Shown in pieces: positions 50,561-59,378 of a stretch of 64,000 nucleotides of DNA. Location of the stretch: the NCBI GenBank assembly GCA_037481695.1, contig JBBFLE010000019.1:1-64000 (forward strand). Direction: 5' to 3'. The notes under the pieces are model-generated. The model saw only the letters and a list, made by a program, of their open reading frames with translations. It was not told the origin of the DNA and ran no database searches. Position numbers and translations under genes: made by a program. The first letter of the stretch is position 1. Each line of letters begins with the position of its first letter. Source of the DNA: a bacterium (GTDB lineage: Bacteria; Desulfobacterota; Desulfocorpusculales; Desulfocorpusculum).

Positions 50561-51847
50561 CTAGATCCCCCCTGGGGCCACCTGCCGGCTCAGCTTTACA
50601 GCGCAGAGTTTCCCGCACATGGAGCAACCCTCCCTGTCCTGGGCTATCTGGAGGCGGCGCCTTGTCAGCTCAGGGTCTATGGATTCCCTGATCATGCCTT
50701 CCCAGTCCAGTTTTTGCCTGCATATGGACATGCGGCGGTCCTTTTCCATGGCCCCGGGCAGGCCTTTGGCGATGTCGGCCACGTGGGCTGCTATCCTGGC
50801 AGCCATTACCCCGTTGAACACATCCTCGGCATTGGGCAGACAAAGATGCTCCGCAGGGGTCACATAACAGAGAAAATCTGCTCCTGCAGCCCCTGCTATG
50901 GCTCCACCTATGGCTGAGGTTATGTGGTCATACCCGGGTGCTATGTCCGTGGGAAGCGGCCCCAGAACATAAAACGGGGCCCCGTCGCAGAGTCTTTTCT
51001 CCAGAAGCATGTGGGAGCGGATATCCTCCAGTGGAACATGCCCAGGACCCTCTATCATCACCTGCACCCCTTTGGCTCTGGCCCTTCTTGCCAGTTCCCC
51101 CAGGGTCATGAGTTCTTGGATCTGAGGGCCGTCTGTGGCATCCATTATGGAGCCGGGTCTGAAGCCGTCTCCTAGGCTCAAGGTGACGTCGTACTTGTGG
51201 GCTATCTCCAGCAGCTCGTCGAAGTATTGGTAAAGGGGGTTTTCCCGGCCGGTCTTGCGCATCCAGTACATGAGAATGGAGCCGCCTCTGCTCACACAAG
51301 GCATTATTCGGGTGTAGGACTCGAGCCTCTTTATTGCCTCCTTGGTCACACCACAATGCACGGTGATGTAATCCAGACCCTCGCTGCATTGTTTCTCTAT
51401 GCTCCTCAACAGAGCCTCCTCATCCATTTCTTCCAGAGGTTTGCCTTTTCGGAGCATCTCGGTGCTGATGCCGTAGATTGGCACTGCGCCCACCATTACA
51501 GGGGAGTGTTCCAGAAAAAAAGCCCTTATGGCCTCAAGGTCTCCACCCGTGGAAAGATCCATTATGGAGTGGGTACCAGCCCTGAGGGCCGCATCCAGCT
51601 TGGCTTCTTCCATCCCTGGATCCGCACACTCTCCGCTTGTGCCCAGGTTGGCATTCACCTTGGTCAGAAGCCCTTTGCCTATGGCCTGGTACTTGAAACG
51701 AGATCTGTTTTTGTTTCTGGGCAACACAGCATGACCTTCTGCAATGAGCTGTCTCAAGGCTTCAGCATCCATGGCCTCGCCCTGGACTGCCTCCATCATC
51801 TCTTCTGTTACAATGCCAGCCCTGGCATGGTCCAGTTGGGTTATCAC
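50561..51847 (-). CDS. thiC: Phosphomethylpyrimidine synthase, short form
   Basis: 428 residues from a GTG with AAGGAGGGT 9 nt upstream. ThiC converts aminoimidazole ribotide to HMP phosphate in thiamine synthesis through radical SAM chemistry. Conserved segments: NANLGTSGECAD, MDLSTGGDLEAIR, VPIYG, HCGVT, SRGGSILMYWM, GDGFRPGSIMDATD, EGPGHVPL, GPLPTDIAPGYDHI, and the C-terminal cluster motif CSMCGKLC. The cysteine spacing is CX2CX3C, one residue shorter than in E. coli-type ThiC. It lacks the N-terminal domain of the long form. No TPP riboswitch is visible in the leader. Confidence 0.96.
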   Translation of the reverse strand: MITQLDHARAGIVTEEMMEAVQGEAMDAEALRQLIAEGHAVLPRNKNRSRFKYQAIGKGLLTKVNANLGTSGECADPGMEEAKLDAALRAGTHSIMDLSTGGDLEAIRAFFLEHSPVMVGAVPIYGISTEMLRKGKPLEEMDEEALLRSIEKQCSEGLDYITVHCGVTKEAIKRLESYTRIMPCVSRGGSILMYWMRKTGRENPLYQYFDELLEIAHKYDVTLSLGDGFRPGSIMDATDGPQIQELMTLGELARRARAKGVQVMIEGPGHVPLEDIRSHMLLEKRLCDGAPFYVLGPLPTDIAPGYDHITSAIGGAIAGAAGADFLCYVTPAEHLCLPNAEDVFNGVMAARIAAHVADIAKGLPGAMEKDRRMSICRQKLDWEGMIRESIDPELTRRRLQIAQDREGCSMCGKLCAVKLSRQVAPGGI

Positions 51848-52112
51848 CTTTTTACCCTCCTTGAATGCTCTTGCTGGGCCGAGGGTCTCCCGGCCTGGGC
51901 TCCTCTTGCCTTCTATTTTGCTTTCCGGATGGGACTCCTTAAGGGAATAAAGGGGGCCCCTGAGTCGAAAGGAATTACTTTAAGGTCACCACGGAAAGGC
52001 TCGGAAGCCCTTTTTTAATATGTTACCAGAATTCCCTTCTGCTGGGCAAAGAAATGAGAAAAATCTCATGCAGCATGGAAACCCTAATATGTACCGGATC
52101 AGCCCCCTGATT

Positions 52113-54464
52113 TCAAGATAGTCTTTTCTCCACATGCTCCCGCAAGGCGCTGGAAGAGAGATCCACCTCCACCCTGAGCGCCCTTAGGCCCTGTACCCCT
52201 GGCAGATCTTCCAACTCCAGGTTTTCCACCTGGGATTTGAGAAAACCCCTGGCATGGAGAAAATCAATGTGTCTCCTGGCCTCTCTGGCCTCCTCGGCAT
52301 AGGCGTAAACCAGGGCTATCTTGCCCGGCTGAGTCAGCCGCTCACCTGTTGGGCGCACCAGAGCTTTGTCTATCCTGGCGCGAAGGATCTCGTGGCGGAT
52401 ATCGTAAGTGCCATCCACGTCGAAGCGTTTTTCATCAAACCTGAAGCGTATGGACATGGGCATCCTGTGGAGCAAGATGAGGTGGGTGGTCTCCAAAGGA
52501 ACCCTCAAAGAGGGCTTGAGGCTTTCCCCAAGCCAGGCCATGGCGCAGCTTAGCATGAGCTGCCAGAGGCGAAAATTCTCCAGGTGAAGGTCTGTGAAAG
52601 AGCCCTTCTCAAGCAAGGACTGGCCCACGTACATGATGTAGTCCACCCCATCTGTGCGGTGTTTTTCGAAATAATGGGGCAGCATGGCCTGGGCTTCGGC
52701 CTCTTCAAGATCCAGGTATGAAGAGAGTAGCCCTGTGAGAGCCGAGACGCTTTCCTCGAATTCCTTCCTTCTTCTGTACACAGATCCCAGATGGGGATCC
52801 ACTGCCCTTCGGTACTCCTCTATGGCAGCGGCCACATCAGAGCCCAGCTCTGATAGATAAGGGAAAAGAGGTTCCACCTCTTTGCGCACAGATGCGGCCA
52901 TGCTGATCTCATCCCCAGAGGCCAGAGCGCTGTTGAGTCTTTCCAGAGCCCTTCTTAGCCTGAAGGAAAGTTCCTGAAGGATGGGTTGAGGCCTCGAACA
53001 GGAACTTTTTTCAAGGATCTTCAGGGCCAGCTCCAGGTGTTCTGCCAGATCAGCCTGTACAGCCTTGTTTCTTTCCTCTGAAGAGCCACGTATATCCGAA
53101 TTTCCGTAAAGGGGGTAAACATCCCTGAAAACTATGGGTTCCATCTCCCCCTCCTGCCCGCCCCTCCTGGATTGGAGATAGCGCAATGCAGCCCTCCTGA
53201 AACGCCACTCCACCGAAGGATGCACGGCAGTGCATTTTTCCTTGATCACCCCTTGCACCCTGTGCTCAATCTCGTCCAGCCCGCGCTTCACAGCCATGGA
53301 AAAAAGCGGCAGGATCTGCTCCAGCAGCAATGCCTCCACCTGACCCAGATCCCCTGGCCTGGGGGTTGCCAGATCCATCGTGCCTATGACGGTTCCTCTA
53401 TAGCTCAAAGGCGCTATGAGAAGGGAGCGGCCCCCGGATCGCAGGATCACCTCTTCCACTGTGGTGCGCATCCTTTCCCTGGCAAGGTCAGGTATGCACA
53501 GGATCTTTTGCTCCAGGACTGCTTTTTCGTAAAGGGAGCCCCGGAACTCTGCCTGAGGTATAACCTCTCCTCCGGCAAATATGATCCCGTCGCCCTGGGA
53601 CTCACATCCAAGATTCAAAAGAAACACCTGATCTTCGTTCAGGGCAGCCAAGCCCACCACAAGATCCGGCCTCCTGAATAGACTCCTCAATCGCTCTTGG
53701 AGGCGCAGAAAACCGGCCCTTGAAAAAACAGATTCCTGATCTATCAAGTCCCTTTCCAGGGCCGAGAGCACCTCTGATTGGGTCACATCCACTGCCTCGG
53801 CCACGGTCAAACCCTGGATCTGGAACTTGTCCAGGGGAAGTATCTTGGTGAGGATCTCTGGGTTGGTGAGATTCTCCAGCAGAGCTGCCTTTTGTTCTGG
53901 GGAAAGAACAGGCAGCTCCCCCACGGGTCTTATTTCAGTGAATCGTGGATCCAGTTGAAGGCTGTAATAGCGGTCAAGGCCTGTGTCAGGGTCTTGAATG
54001 CGACATACCACAGGAAAATCCAGGGTCTCTTCCACCTGGTAAAAGGTCCTCAATATGCGCAGGTAGGCCCTGGCCAGCCTCCCCCTGAAAAAACCTTCTT
54101 GGCCCACCAGGAACTCCGCTGCAAAGGAGCCATCATCCTTGATGAAGAGCTTTCTGAAGGGTGGTGATGCCACCACCGGCTTCATGCAAAAGGGCACCAG
54201 AGCTGCCATGGGTTTGGTCTCCCAGAAGGCTGCCGGGAAGACCGCGCCCATCAATGCCTCCACAATTGGTTTGTGACGCTCCAGGACACTTAGATCCTCA
54301 ATGGGTTCAAGAAGTTCTGGCACGCTGGCCAGTTGATCCCTCAACCCGGCCACAAGACAACTGTTGGAGGAGGCTCCATGGGAGAGGGGAGAGAGCCAGA
54401 AATCCACCAGAGGCTTAAGGCTCAAAGTGCATCTGAAAGGAAAGTCACACAGAAGCTCTGCCAT
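52113..54464 (-). CDS. Large GAF-domain protein of unknown function
   Basis: 783 residues from the ATG at 54464, chosen because GAGGTG lies 6 nt upstream; a GTG 9 bases earlier is alternative. A central GAF-like domain is at about residues 300-400 (LNLGCESQGDGIIFAGG, LLIAPLSYRGTVIGTMDLATP). Downstream blocks VFRDVYPLYGNSDIRGSSEERNKA, MLPHYFEKHRTDGVDYIMYVG and LENFRLWQLM match my memory of a Bacteroidetes-type GAF protein of about 780 residues with no known role. No output domain or membrane segment is seen. Neighbours are unrelated. Confidence 0.75.
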   Translation of the reverse strand: MAELLCDFPFRCTLSLKPLVDFWLSPLSHGASSNSCLVAGLRDQLASVPELLEPIEDLSVLERHKPIVEALMGAVFPAAFWETKPMAALVPFCMKPVVASPPFRKLFIKDDGSFAAEFLVGQEGFFRGRLARAYLRILRTFYQVEETLDFPVVCRIQDPDTGLDRYYSLQLDPRFTEIRPVGELPVLSPEQKAALLENLTNPEILTKILPLDKFQIQGLTVAEAVDVTQSEVLSALERDLIDQESVFSRAGFLRLQERLRSLFRRPDLVVGLAALNEDQVFLLNLGCESQGDGIIFAGGEVIPQAEFRGSLYEKAVLEQKILCIPDLARERMRTTVEEVILRSGGRSLLIAPLSYRGTVIGTMDLATPRPGDLGQVEALLLEQILPLFSMAVKRGLDEIEHRVQGVIKEKCTAVHPSVEWRFRRAALRYLQSRRGGQEGEMEPIVFRDVYPLYGNSDIRGSSEERNKAVQADLAEHLELALKILEKSSCSRPQPILQELSFRLRRALERLNSALASGDEISMAASVRKEVEPLFPYLSELGSDVAAAIEEYRRAVDPHLGSVYRRRKEFEESVSALTGLLSSYLDLEEAEAQAMLPHYFEKHRTDGVDYIMYVGQSLLEKGSFTDLHLENFRLWQLMLSCAMAWLGESLKPSLRVPLETTHLILLHRMPMSIRFRFDEKRFDVDGTYDIRHEILRARIDKALVRPTGERLTQPGKIALVYAYAEEAREARRHIDFLHARGFLKSQVENLELEDLPGVQGLRALRVEVDLSSSALREHVEKRLS

Positions 54465-54694
54465 TTGCTGCACCTCAATCCCAGCCCGATAAGATGTCGA
54501 GCCAATATTTATATTTTATCAAATAAATCCAGCCCCAGATATTGCACAGCTTTGAAAACACCCATGGGGTTCCAATGGTGCGGATTCCACATGTCTTTGC
54601 AGATCAAGCCGGTGGAATTCCCTACGAGTGCCCGGAAAAAGGTCAAATGGCTCCAGGGAAACAGATCTCTCTCAAGAACCCTGGCAACCCATGC

Positions 54695-55015
54695 TCAGGG
54701 CAGGGGCACCAAACTTATGGATGGCAGGCCGGTAGGGTTCAGGCGATAGAGGGTAAGGTGCTTGCCGTCTTTGTGGTACAAGGCCAGAGTCACCCCCTCA
54801 TCCCCTGGAGAAGCATTGATCTTGGCCCTGGGTCTTCCCTGGGAGTCCACAAGTCGAATCTCTTCTGCCACGAGGCTCCTTTGAGGTGAGGAAGCCTGGG
54901 AGGTTTGAGCCCTCTGGGCCCAGGCAGGCCATCCCAGGAAAAAAACAGTGCACATGGCAACTCCCAGGGCCAGGCCTCCCATAAAGCTCCAGAGCGTGGA
55001 TGGATTTCCTTTCAT
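54695..55015 (-). CDS. Small membrane-anchored/exported protein
   Basis: 106 residues. An N-terminal hydrophobic segment (FMGGLALGVAMCTVFFLGWPAWA) is a signal peptide or anchor, followed by beta-repeat-like text (VAEEIRLVDSQGRPRAKI, VTLALYHKDGKHLTLY). Proteins with such I.LVD..G..RA repeats are common in several phyla and have no known function. The start overlaps the stop of the PanE-like gene (ATGA), making it the last gene of the oxoacid-dehydrogenase operon. Confidence 0.7.
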   Translation of the reverse strand: MKGNPSTLWSFMGGLALGVAMCTVFFLGWPAWAQRAQTSQASSPQRSLVAEEIRLVDSQGRPRAKINASPGDEGVTLALYHKDGKHLTLYRLNPTGLPSISLVPLP

Positions 55016-55971
55016 GATCCTTCTCCCTGGACTCTTGGGCTCTCCTCTTGTAGCCAGCGATGCCTGATTCCTTGATACACCTGGCTAAGGACTTCAAGCC
55101 GCACACCCGTTTTCTTACCCAGATCTAAGGCCCTTCCCAGAAGCCAGTCCAGCTCGCTTGGCCTTCCGGCCTCCAGGTCGTGGAGCAAAGAACTCTTGCC
55201 ATTGGGCGGAAAGCTCTTGGCAGAAGCCATGGTGCGCTCCAAGAGGTCCTGGGGTAGTGGGACCCCAGAGGCTTCGGCCAGACTAATCACCTCTTTCATG
55301 ATGCCTTCCATGAGCTTAATCTTGGAAGGATCTGCCAAGATCTCACCCACTGTTTGCCCATAAAGGGAAGTGCTGCCTGCCACAGCAGCCAATACCACAA
55401 ATTTCCTCCAGACTTCCACATCTGCCCTGGGGACCAATCTGGCATCTATGCCAGCCTCCAGGAGAAGGTCTCTTACCTTAGCAAGGGAGTCCTGATCCTG
55501 TGGATCCCTTCCAAAAACAACTCTTCCTGGACCGCCCACATGCAGAATATGTCCCGGCGATTGGATGTGCGCGAAAACATAGATGGCTCCATCTCCCACC
55601 GTGGCCTGGGCAATGCTATTTTCCACCAAAAGCCGTGTTCCTATTCCATTCAACAATGGAAGAATGAATGTGGAATTCCTTGAAACAGCTCTTATGGTCT
55701 CCATTGCTCCTTGGAGCTGGTATCCCTTGACACAGAGCAAGACCAGATCCATCTCAGGCCATTGACCAGCATCACTGGCCGCATCCCAGGGTCTGGCCGT
55801 CAAGGATTGCCCGCCTGTTACAAGGGTGATGCCTCCTTGGAGCATGGCCTCCAGGTGGGGGCCCCTGGCCAGGAAATAAACCCTGTGTTTTTTCCCATCC
55901 TGGTAAGCGGCTGCCAGCCTGGCACCAAGGAAACCGCCGACTCCTCCCAGACCTGCCACAAGCAAATTCAT
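55012..55971 (-). CDS. PanE/ApbA-family 2-dehydropantoate 2-reductase-like protein
   Basis: 319 residues, with AAGGAGAG upstream. N-terminal NADP-binding Rossmann motif GLGGVGGFLGARLA and the family C-terminal domain (EVWRKFVVLAAVAGSTSLYG with conserved Lys, FPPNGKSSLLHDLEAGRPSELDWL). PanE reduces ketopantoate in pantothenate synthesis, but paralogues reduce other 2-oxoacids. Here it follows E1 beta by 23 bp inside a 2-oxoacid dehydrogenase operon and near a TRAP transporter, so a catabolic 2-hydroxyacid/2-oxoacid role is equally likely. Confidence 0.85.
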   Translation of the reverse strand: MNLLVAGLGGVGGFLGARLAAAYQDGKKHRVYFLARGPHLEAMLQGGITLVTGGQSLTARPWDAASDAGQWPEMDLVLLCVKGYQLQGAMETIRAVSRNSTFILPLLNGIGTRLLVENSIAQATVGDGAIYVFAHIQSPGHILHVGGPGRVVFGRDPQDQDSLAKVRDLLLEAGIDARLVPRADVEVWRKFVVLAAVAGSTSLYGQTVGEILADPSKIKLMEGIMKEVISLAEASGVPLPQDLLERTMASAKSFPPNGKSSLLHDLEAGRPSELDWLLGRALDLGKKTGVRLEVLSQVYQGIRHRWLQEESPRVQGEGS

Positions 55972-55994
55972 GGCTGAAATCTCTCCTTACCATT

Positions 55995-56972
55995 TCATGT
56001 CAGGACTTCCTTTGCAGCCTCTAGGATGGAATGAGGCCCTGGTATCACAAACTTCTCCAGAGGTGGGCTGAAAGGATGGGGAACTCTTTTGGCTCCCACT
56101 CGCACAATGGGGGCATCCAACTCATCAAAGAGTTCTTCCTGAATTCGAGCTGCTATCTCGGCTCCCAAACCCCCTGTGATACAGGCCTCGTGGGCCACCA
56201 CCACCCTATGAGTCTTGGAAACGCTCCTGGCTATTGCCTCCCAGTCTATGGGCCAAAGAGTCCTGAGATCCAGGATCTCAAGCTCCACTCCCTCGCGGGC
56301 CAGCTCCTGTGCGGCCTCCATGGCATGCAGCAGCGTGATGGAATAGGTGATGACCGTCACATCCCTTCCCTGCCTCTTTATGTCCGCGCTTCCCAAGGGG
56401 ATGAGGTACTCCTCTTGGGGCACCGGTCCTTTGCGGCCGAAGATCTTCTTGTGCATGAAGAACAGCACGGGATCCTCGTCTCTGATGGCTGTCTTTATGA
56501 GCCCCTTGACATCATAAGGCATACACGGAGATACCACCTTCAGCCCTGGGGTGTGAACGAACCACGCCTCCAGGGACTGGGAGTGATGTGCCGCAGCAGA
56601 GAGCCCGGCTCCGTCTGGGGCCCAGATGACCATGGGCACCTTCACCTGCCCCCCGAACATGTATCTTATCTTGGCTGCCTGGTTGGCCACTTCGTCCATG
56701 GCGGTGGTGAGAAAGTCTGCAAAGTGCATGTCCACAAATGGCCTCATGCCCGTCAGAGCAGCTCCCAGTCCGGCTCCCAGTATGCAGCTCTCCGAAATGG
56801 GGGTATCTATGACCCGGCCCTGAAACTTCTCCGGGAGGCCCTTGAACTGCCCGAAGATGCCTCCATGAGCCACAATATCCTCTCCCACTATGAAGACAGT
56901 AGGGTCCCGCAGCATCTCCTCCTCAAGGGCTTCTGCCATGGCCTCTGTGTTGGTAAGCTCTCTCAAGCTCAT
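55995..56972 (-). CDS. 2-oxoacid/acetoin dehydrogenase E1 component, beta subunit
   Basis: 325 residues; its ATG overlaps the stop of the alpha subunit gene (ATGA). Transketolase-like fold: EALEEEMLRDPTVFIVGEDIVAHGG, IDTPISESCILGAGLGAALTGMRP, the C-terminal domain with LDLRTLWPIDWEAI and VVAHEACITGGLGAEIAARI. With the alpha subunit it forms the thiamine-diphosphate E1 heterotetramer that decarboxylates the substrate. PDH, branched-chain oxoacid and acetoin dehydrogenases share this layout; I cannot separate them by eye. Confidence 0.93.
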   Translation of the reverse strand: MSLRELTNTEAMAEALEEEMLRDPTVFIVGEDIVAHGGIFGQFKGLPEKFQGRVIDTPISESCILGAGLGAALTGMRPFVDMHFADFLTTAMDEVANQAAKIRYMFGGQVKVPMVIWAPDGAGLSAAAHHSQSLEAWFVHTPGLKVVSPCMPYDVKGLIKTAIRDEDPVLFFMHKKIFGRKGPVPQEEYLIPLGSADIKRQGRDVTVITYSITLLHAMEAAQELAREGVELEILDLRTLWPIDWEAIARSVSKTHRVVVAHEACITGGLGAEIAARIQEELFDELDAPIVRVGAKRVPHPFSPPLEKFVIPGPHSILEAAKEVLT

Positions 56973-57970
56973 GCAAGACCTCCCTTGGCAGCCTGTGCCA
57001 CATCGCCAGCATAAAGATCCTCCAGGGCCTCCTGTGCTTCAGGATATGGGCTCTCCTGGGCGAAGCGCACAGCTTCCTCTATTTCCTCCTGAATTTCTTT
57101 TTGAATCCTTTGCTCCAGCTGTGCTGACAGGAGCCTCTTTTTCCTCAATACTGCGGCCAGCCTGGTGATGGGATCCCTTGCCTTGGCCTCTTGCACCTCC
57201 TCCTTGGTCCTGTAGCGTTGAGGATCCCCCTCGAAATGACCCCTCCAACGGTAAGTCAAGGCTTCCAGCAGGGTAGGGCCCTCTCCAGAGCGAGCCCTTG
57301 CCACTGCCTGGGCTGCAGCCTCTCTGACGGCCAGCACATCATTACCATCCACTGTGAGCCCAGGCATGGAGTATCCTTGGGCCCTCATGGAGATTTTTGG
57401 GACAGAGGTGGAATAGGACATGGCGGTGGTTGAGGCATACTGGTTGTTCTCGCAGGCAAAGATGATGGGAAGCTTCCATATGGAAGCCATGTTCATGGCC
57501 TCATGCACCGGTCCTCTGTTGGAGGCCCCATCCCCGAAATAGCATACCACCACCTGGTCCGTGCCCCTCAGTTTACAAGAAAGCCCTGCCCCCACTGCTA
57601 TGGGAAATCCCCCTGCCACCACACCATTGGCCCCCAGGACTCCGACGCTGAAATCCGCTATATGCATGGAGCCGCCTTTGCCTTTGCAATAACCGGTTCT
57701 CTTGCCAAAGAGTTCGGCCATCATGCGGCGCGGGTCTGCTCCCTTGGCCAGCACGTGGCCGTGCCCCCTGTGGGTGCTGGTAATGTAGTCATCGGGCCTC
57801 AGCACCGAGCTGATGCCAGCTGCCACCGCTTCCTCTCCTATGGAAAGGTGTACGAATCCTGGGATCATGTTGGAAGCGAAAAGCTCCTGGACCTTGGTCT
57901 CAAAGGCTCGTATGCGGCACATGGTGCGGTAAAGTGCCATCATCTCTTGCGGCTTGGCAGAACTCTTCAT
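56969..57970 (-). CDS. 2-oxoacid/acetoin dehydrogenase E1 component, alpha subunit
   Basis: 333 residues, with GGAGGAGGTCTAA upstream. Thiamine-diphosphate signature GDGASNRGPVHEAMN starting at 146, plus HRGHGHVLAKG, GGSMHIAD and YRWRGHFEGDP, typical of the PdhA/AcoA/BkdA family. Begins 16 bp after the LpdA-like gene. Partner of the beta subunit encoded downstream. Confidence 0.93.
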   Translation of the reverse strand: MKSSAKPQEMMALYRTMCRIRAFETKVQELFASNMIPGFVHLSIGEEAVAAGISSVLRPDDYITSTHRGHGHVLAKGADPRRMMAELFGKRTGYCKGKGGSMHIADFSVGVLGANGVVAGGFPIAVGAGLSCKLRGTDQVVVCYFGDGASNRGPVHEAMNMASIWKLPIIFACENNQYASTTAMSYSTSVPKISMRAQGYSMPGLTVDGNDVLAVREAAAQAVARARSGEGPTLLEALTYRWRGHFEGDPQRYRTKEEVQEAKARDPITRLAAVLRKKRLLSAQLEQRIQKEIQEEIEEAVRFAQESPYPEAQEALEDLYAGDVAQAAKGGLA

Positions 57971-57986
57971 TTAGACCTCCTCCATA

Positions 57987-59378
57987 TCATCTCAGAACGT
58001 AGATACCGCAGCCCATGGACTCCCTGGCAGCCTCTACCTGGGACTCCGAGAGGCTGGGGTGGAGCCTCACGGCCCGCCCCAGATCTTCCAGGGTTGCCTC
58101 CATCTCAATGGCCAGGGCACCCTCGGAAATGAGTTCTGTGGCATGTGGCCCCAGGATGTGCACCCCGAGGATCTCTCCGTAATGCTCTTCTGCAACCACT
58201 TTTACGGCTCCTTCTGTGGCCAAACCAATCATGGCCCTGGCGTTGACGCTGTAAGGAATGGTGGCCGTGCGCACCTTGAAGCCCTTTTCCTTGGCCTGCT
58301 GCTCGGTGAGGCCCACGGAAGCCATCTCTGGGAATGTAAAAAATGCCCTGGCCACCCGCGAAGAATCAAAGGAGTCCGAGGCACCCAAGGCGTTTTGTAC
58401 AGCCACAAGAGCCATTGCAGATGCTCTGTGTGAGTAAAAGGGAGGACCTGTCACATCTCCGGCAGCCAGGATGTGAGGTTGACTCGTGCGCAGGTGCTGG
58501 TCCACCTTCAGGCATCCGTCCATGGTGCTTATGTTGGCCCGCTCCAGCCTGAGACCTTCAAGAGCAGGGACCCGCCCGGCATGAAGCACCAAAGAGGCCT
58601 CAATCTTCTTTTCTCCCTCAGGAGTCTTGGCCAAAAGGCTGAGGCCCTCTTCTGTCTCATCCAGAGCAAGGGGTTTGGCATTGGTCAAGACCCTCATGCC
58701 CTGTTCCTTGAGGGCTGCGGAAAGCCTTCTGGACATCTCCCGATCCTCTTCTGGAAGAAGCCTTGCTCCAGGCTCCAGAAGCGTCACCTGGGAGCCAAGG
58801 AAAAGAAGATACTGGGCAGCCTCCAGCTCCAGGGGACCACCCCCCAAGACAAGCACTTTTTCAGGCACCTCCCTCATGTTCAGGAGCCAATCTGTTGTGA
58901 CTATGCTTTGGGCTCCCTTTTTTCCCAATTCCAGAGGCTTCCAGGTGGAGCCTGTGGCCAGCAGGAATCTTTCAGCCTCCAAGACCTCTGGCCCGACGCT
59001 CACCCTGTGCGCGGTTTGAAACTGCGCCTGGCCTTTGAGGATTTCCACACCGTTGGATTTCAAGACACCCTGGGTCCCCATTCTGAGGTACCCCACCAGG
59101 TCCTCCTTGCGTGCCATGATCTGATCCCAGTCCAAAGCCACCTTTGGGACCTTCAGGCCAAGCTGCCCGGCTCTTTTGAGTTGCCAGTAGAGGCGGGCGG
59201 TTTCCATCAGACACTTGGTGGGGATGCATCCCCTGTTCATGCAGACCCCCCCAAGCTGATCCGCTTCCACCAGAGCTACCTTGGCCCCAAGCTGCCTGGC
59301 CCTCACGGCAGCGGCCACCCCGGCAGCTCCTGCTCCAATGACAACCAGATCTAGCTTCCCTGGAGACATGGGTGTCAC
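57987..59378 (-). CDS. Dihydrolipoyl dehydrogenase (E3)
   Basis: 463 residues from a GTG that overlaps the E2 stop codon (GTGA); an ATG nine bases on is an alternative. FAD-binding GAGAAGVAAAVRA, redox-active disulfide Cys46/Cys51 in GGVCMNRGCIPTK, NAD-binding VLVLGGGPLELEAA and the C-terminal dimer region ending in HPSLSESQVEAARE with the catalytic His/Glu. It reoxidises the dihydrolipoyl group of the E2 encoded just upstream. Confidence 0.95.
   Translation of the reverse strand: MTPMSPGKLDLVVIGAGAAGVAAAVRARQLGAKVALVEADQLGGVCMNRGCIPTKCLMETARLYWQLKRAGQLGLKVPKVALDWDQIMARKEDLVGYLRMGTQGVLKSNGVEILKGQAQFQTAHRVSVGPEVLEAERFLLATGSTWKPLELGKKGAQSIVTTDWLLNMREVPEKVLVLGGGPLELEAAQYLLFLGSQVTLLEPGARLLPEEDREMSRRLSAALKEQGMRVLTNAKPLALDETEEGLSLLAKTPEGEKKIEASLVLHAGRVPALEGLRLERANISTMDGCLKVDQHLRTSQPHILAAGDVTGPPFYSHRASAMALVAVQNALGASDSFDSSRVARAFFTFPEMASVGLTEQQAKEKGFKVRTATIPYSVNARAMIGLATEGAVKVVAEEHYGEILGVHILGPHATELISEGALAIEMEATLEDLGRAVRLHPSLSESQVEAARESMGCGIYVLR

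Noticed and set aside
51848-52020. TPP riboswitch upstream of thiC
   Set aside because: The leader lacks the conserved CTGAGA, ACCC and CCTGAT/GGATAAT-like elements; only a GC-rich palindromic stretch (GGGGCCCCC) is present.
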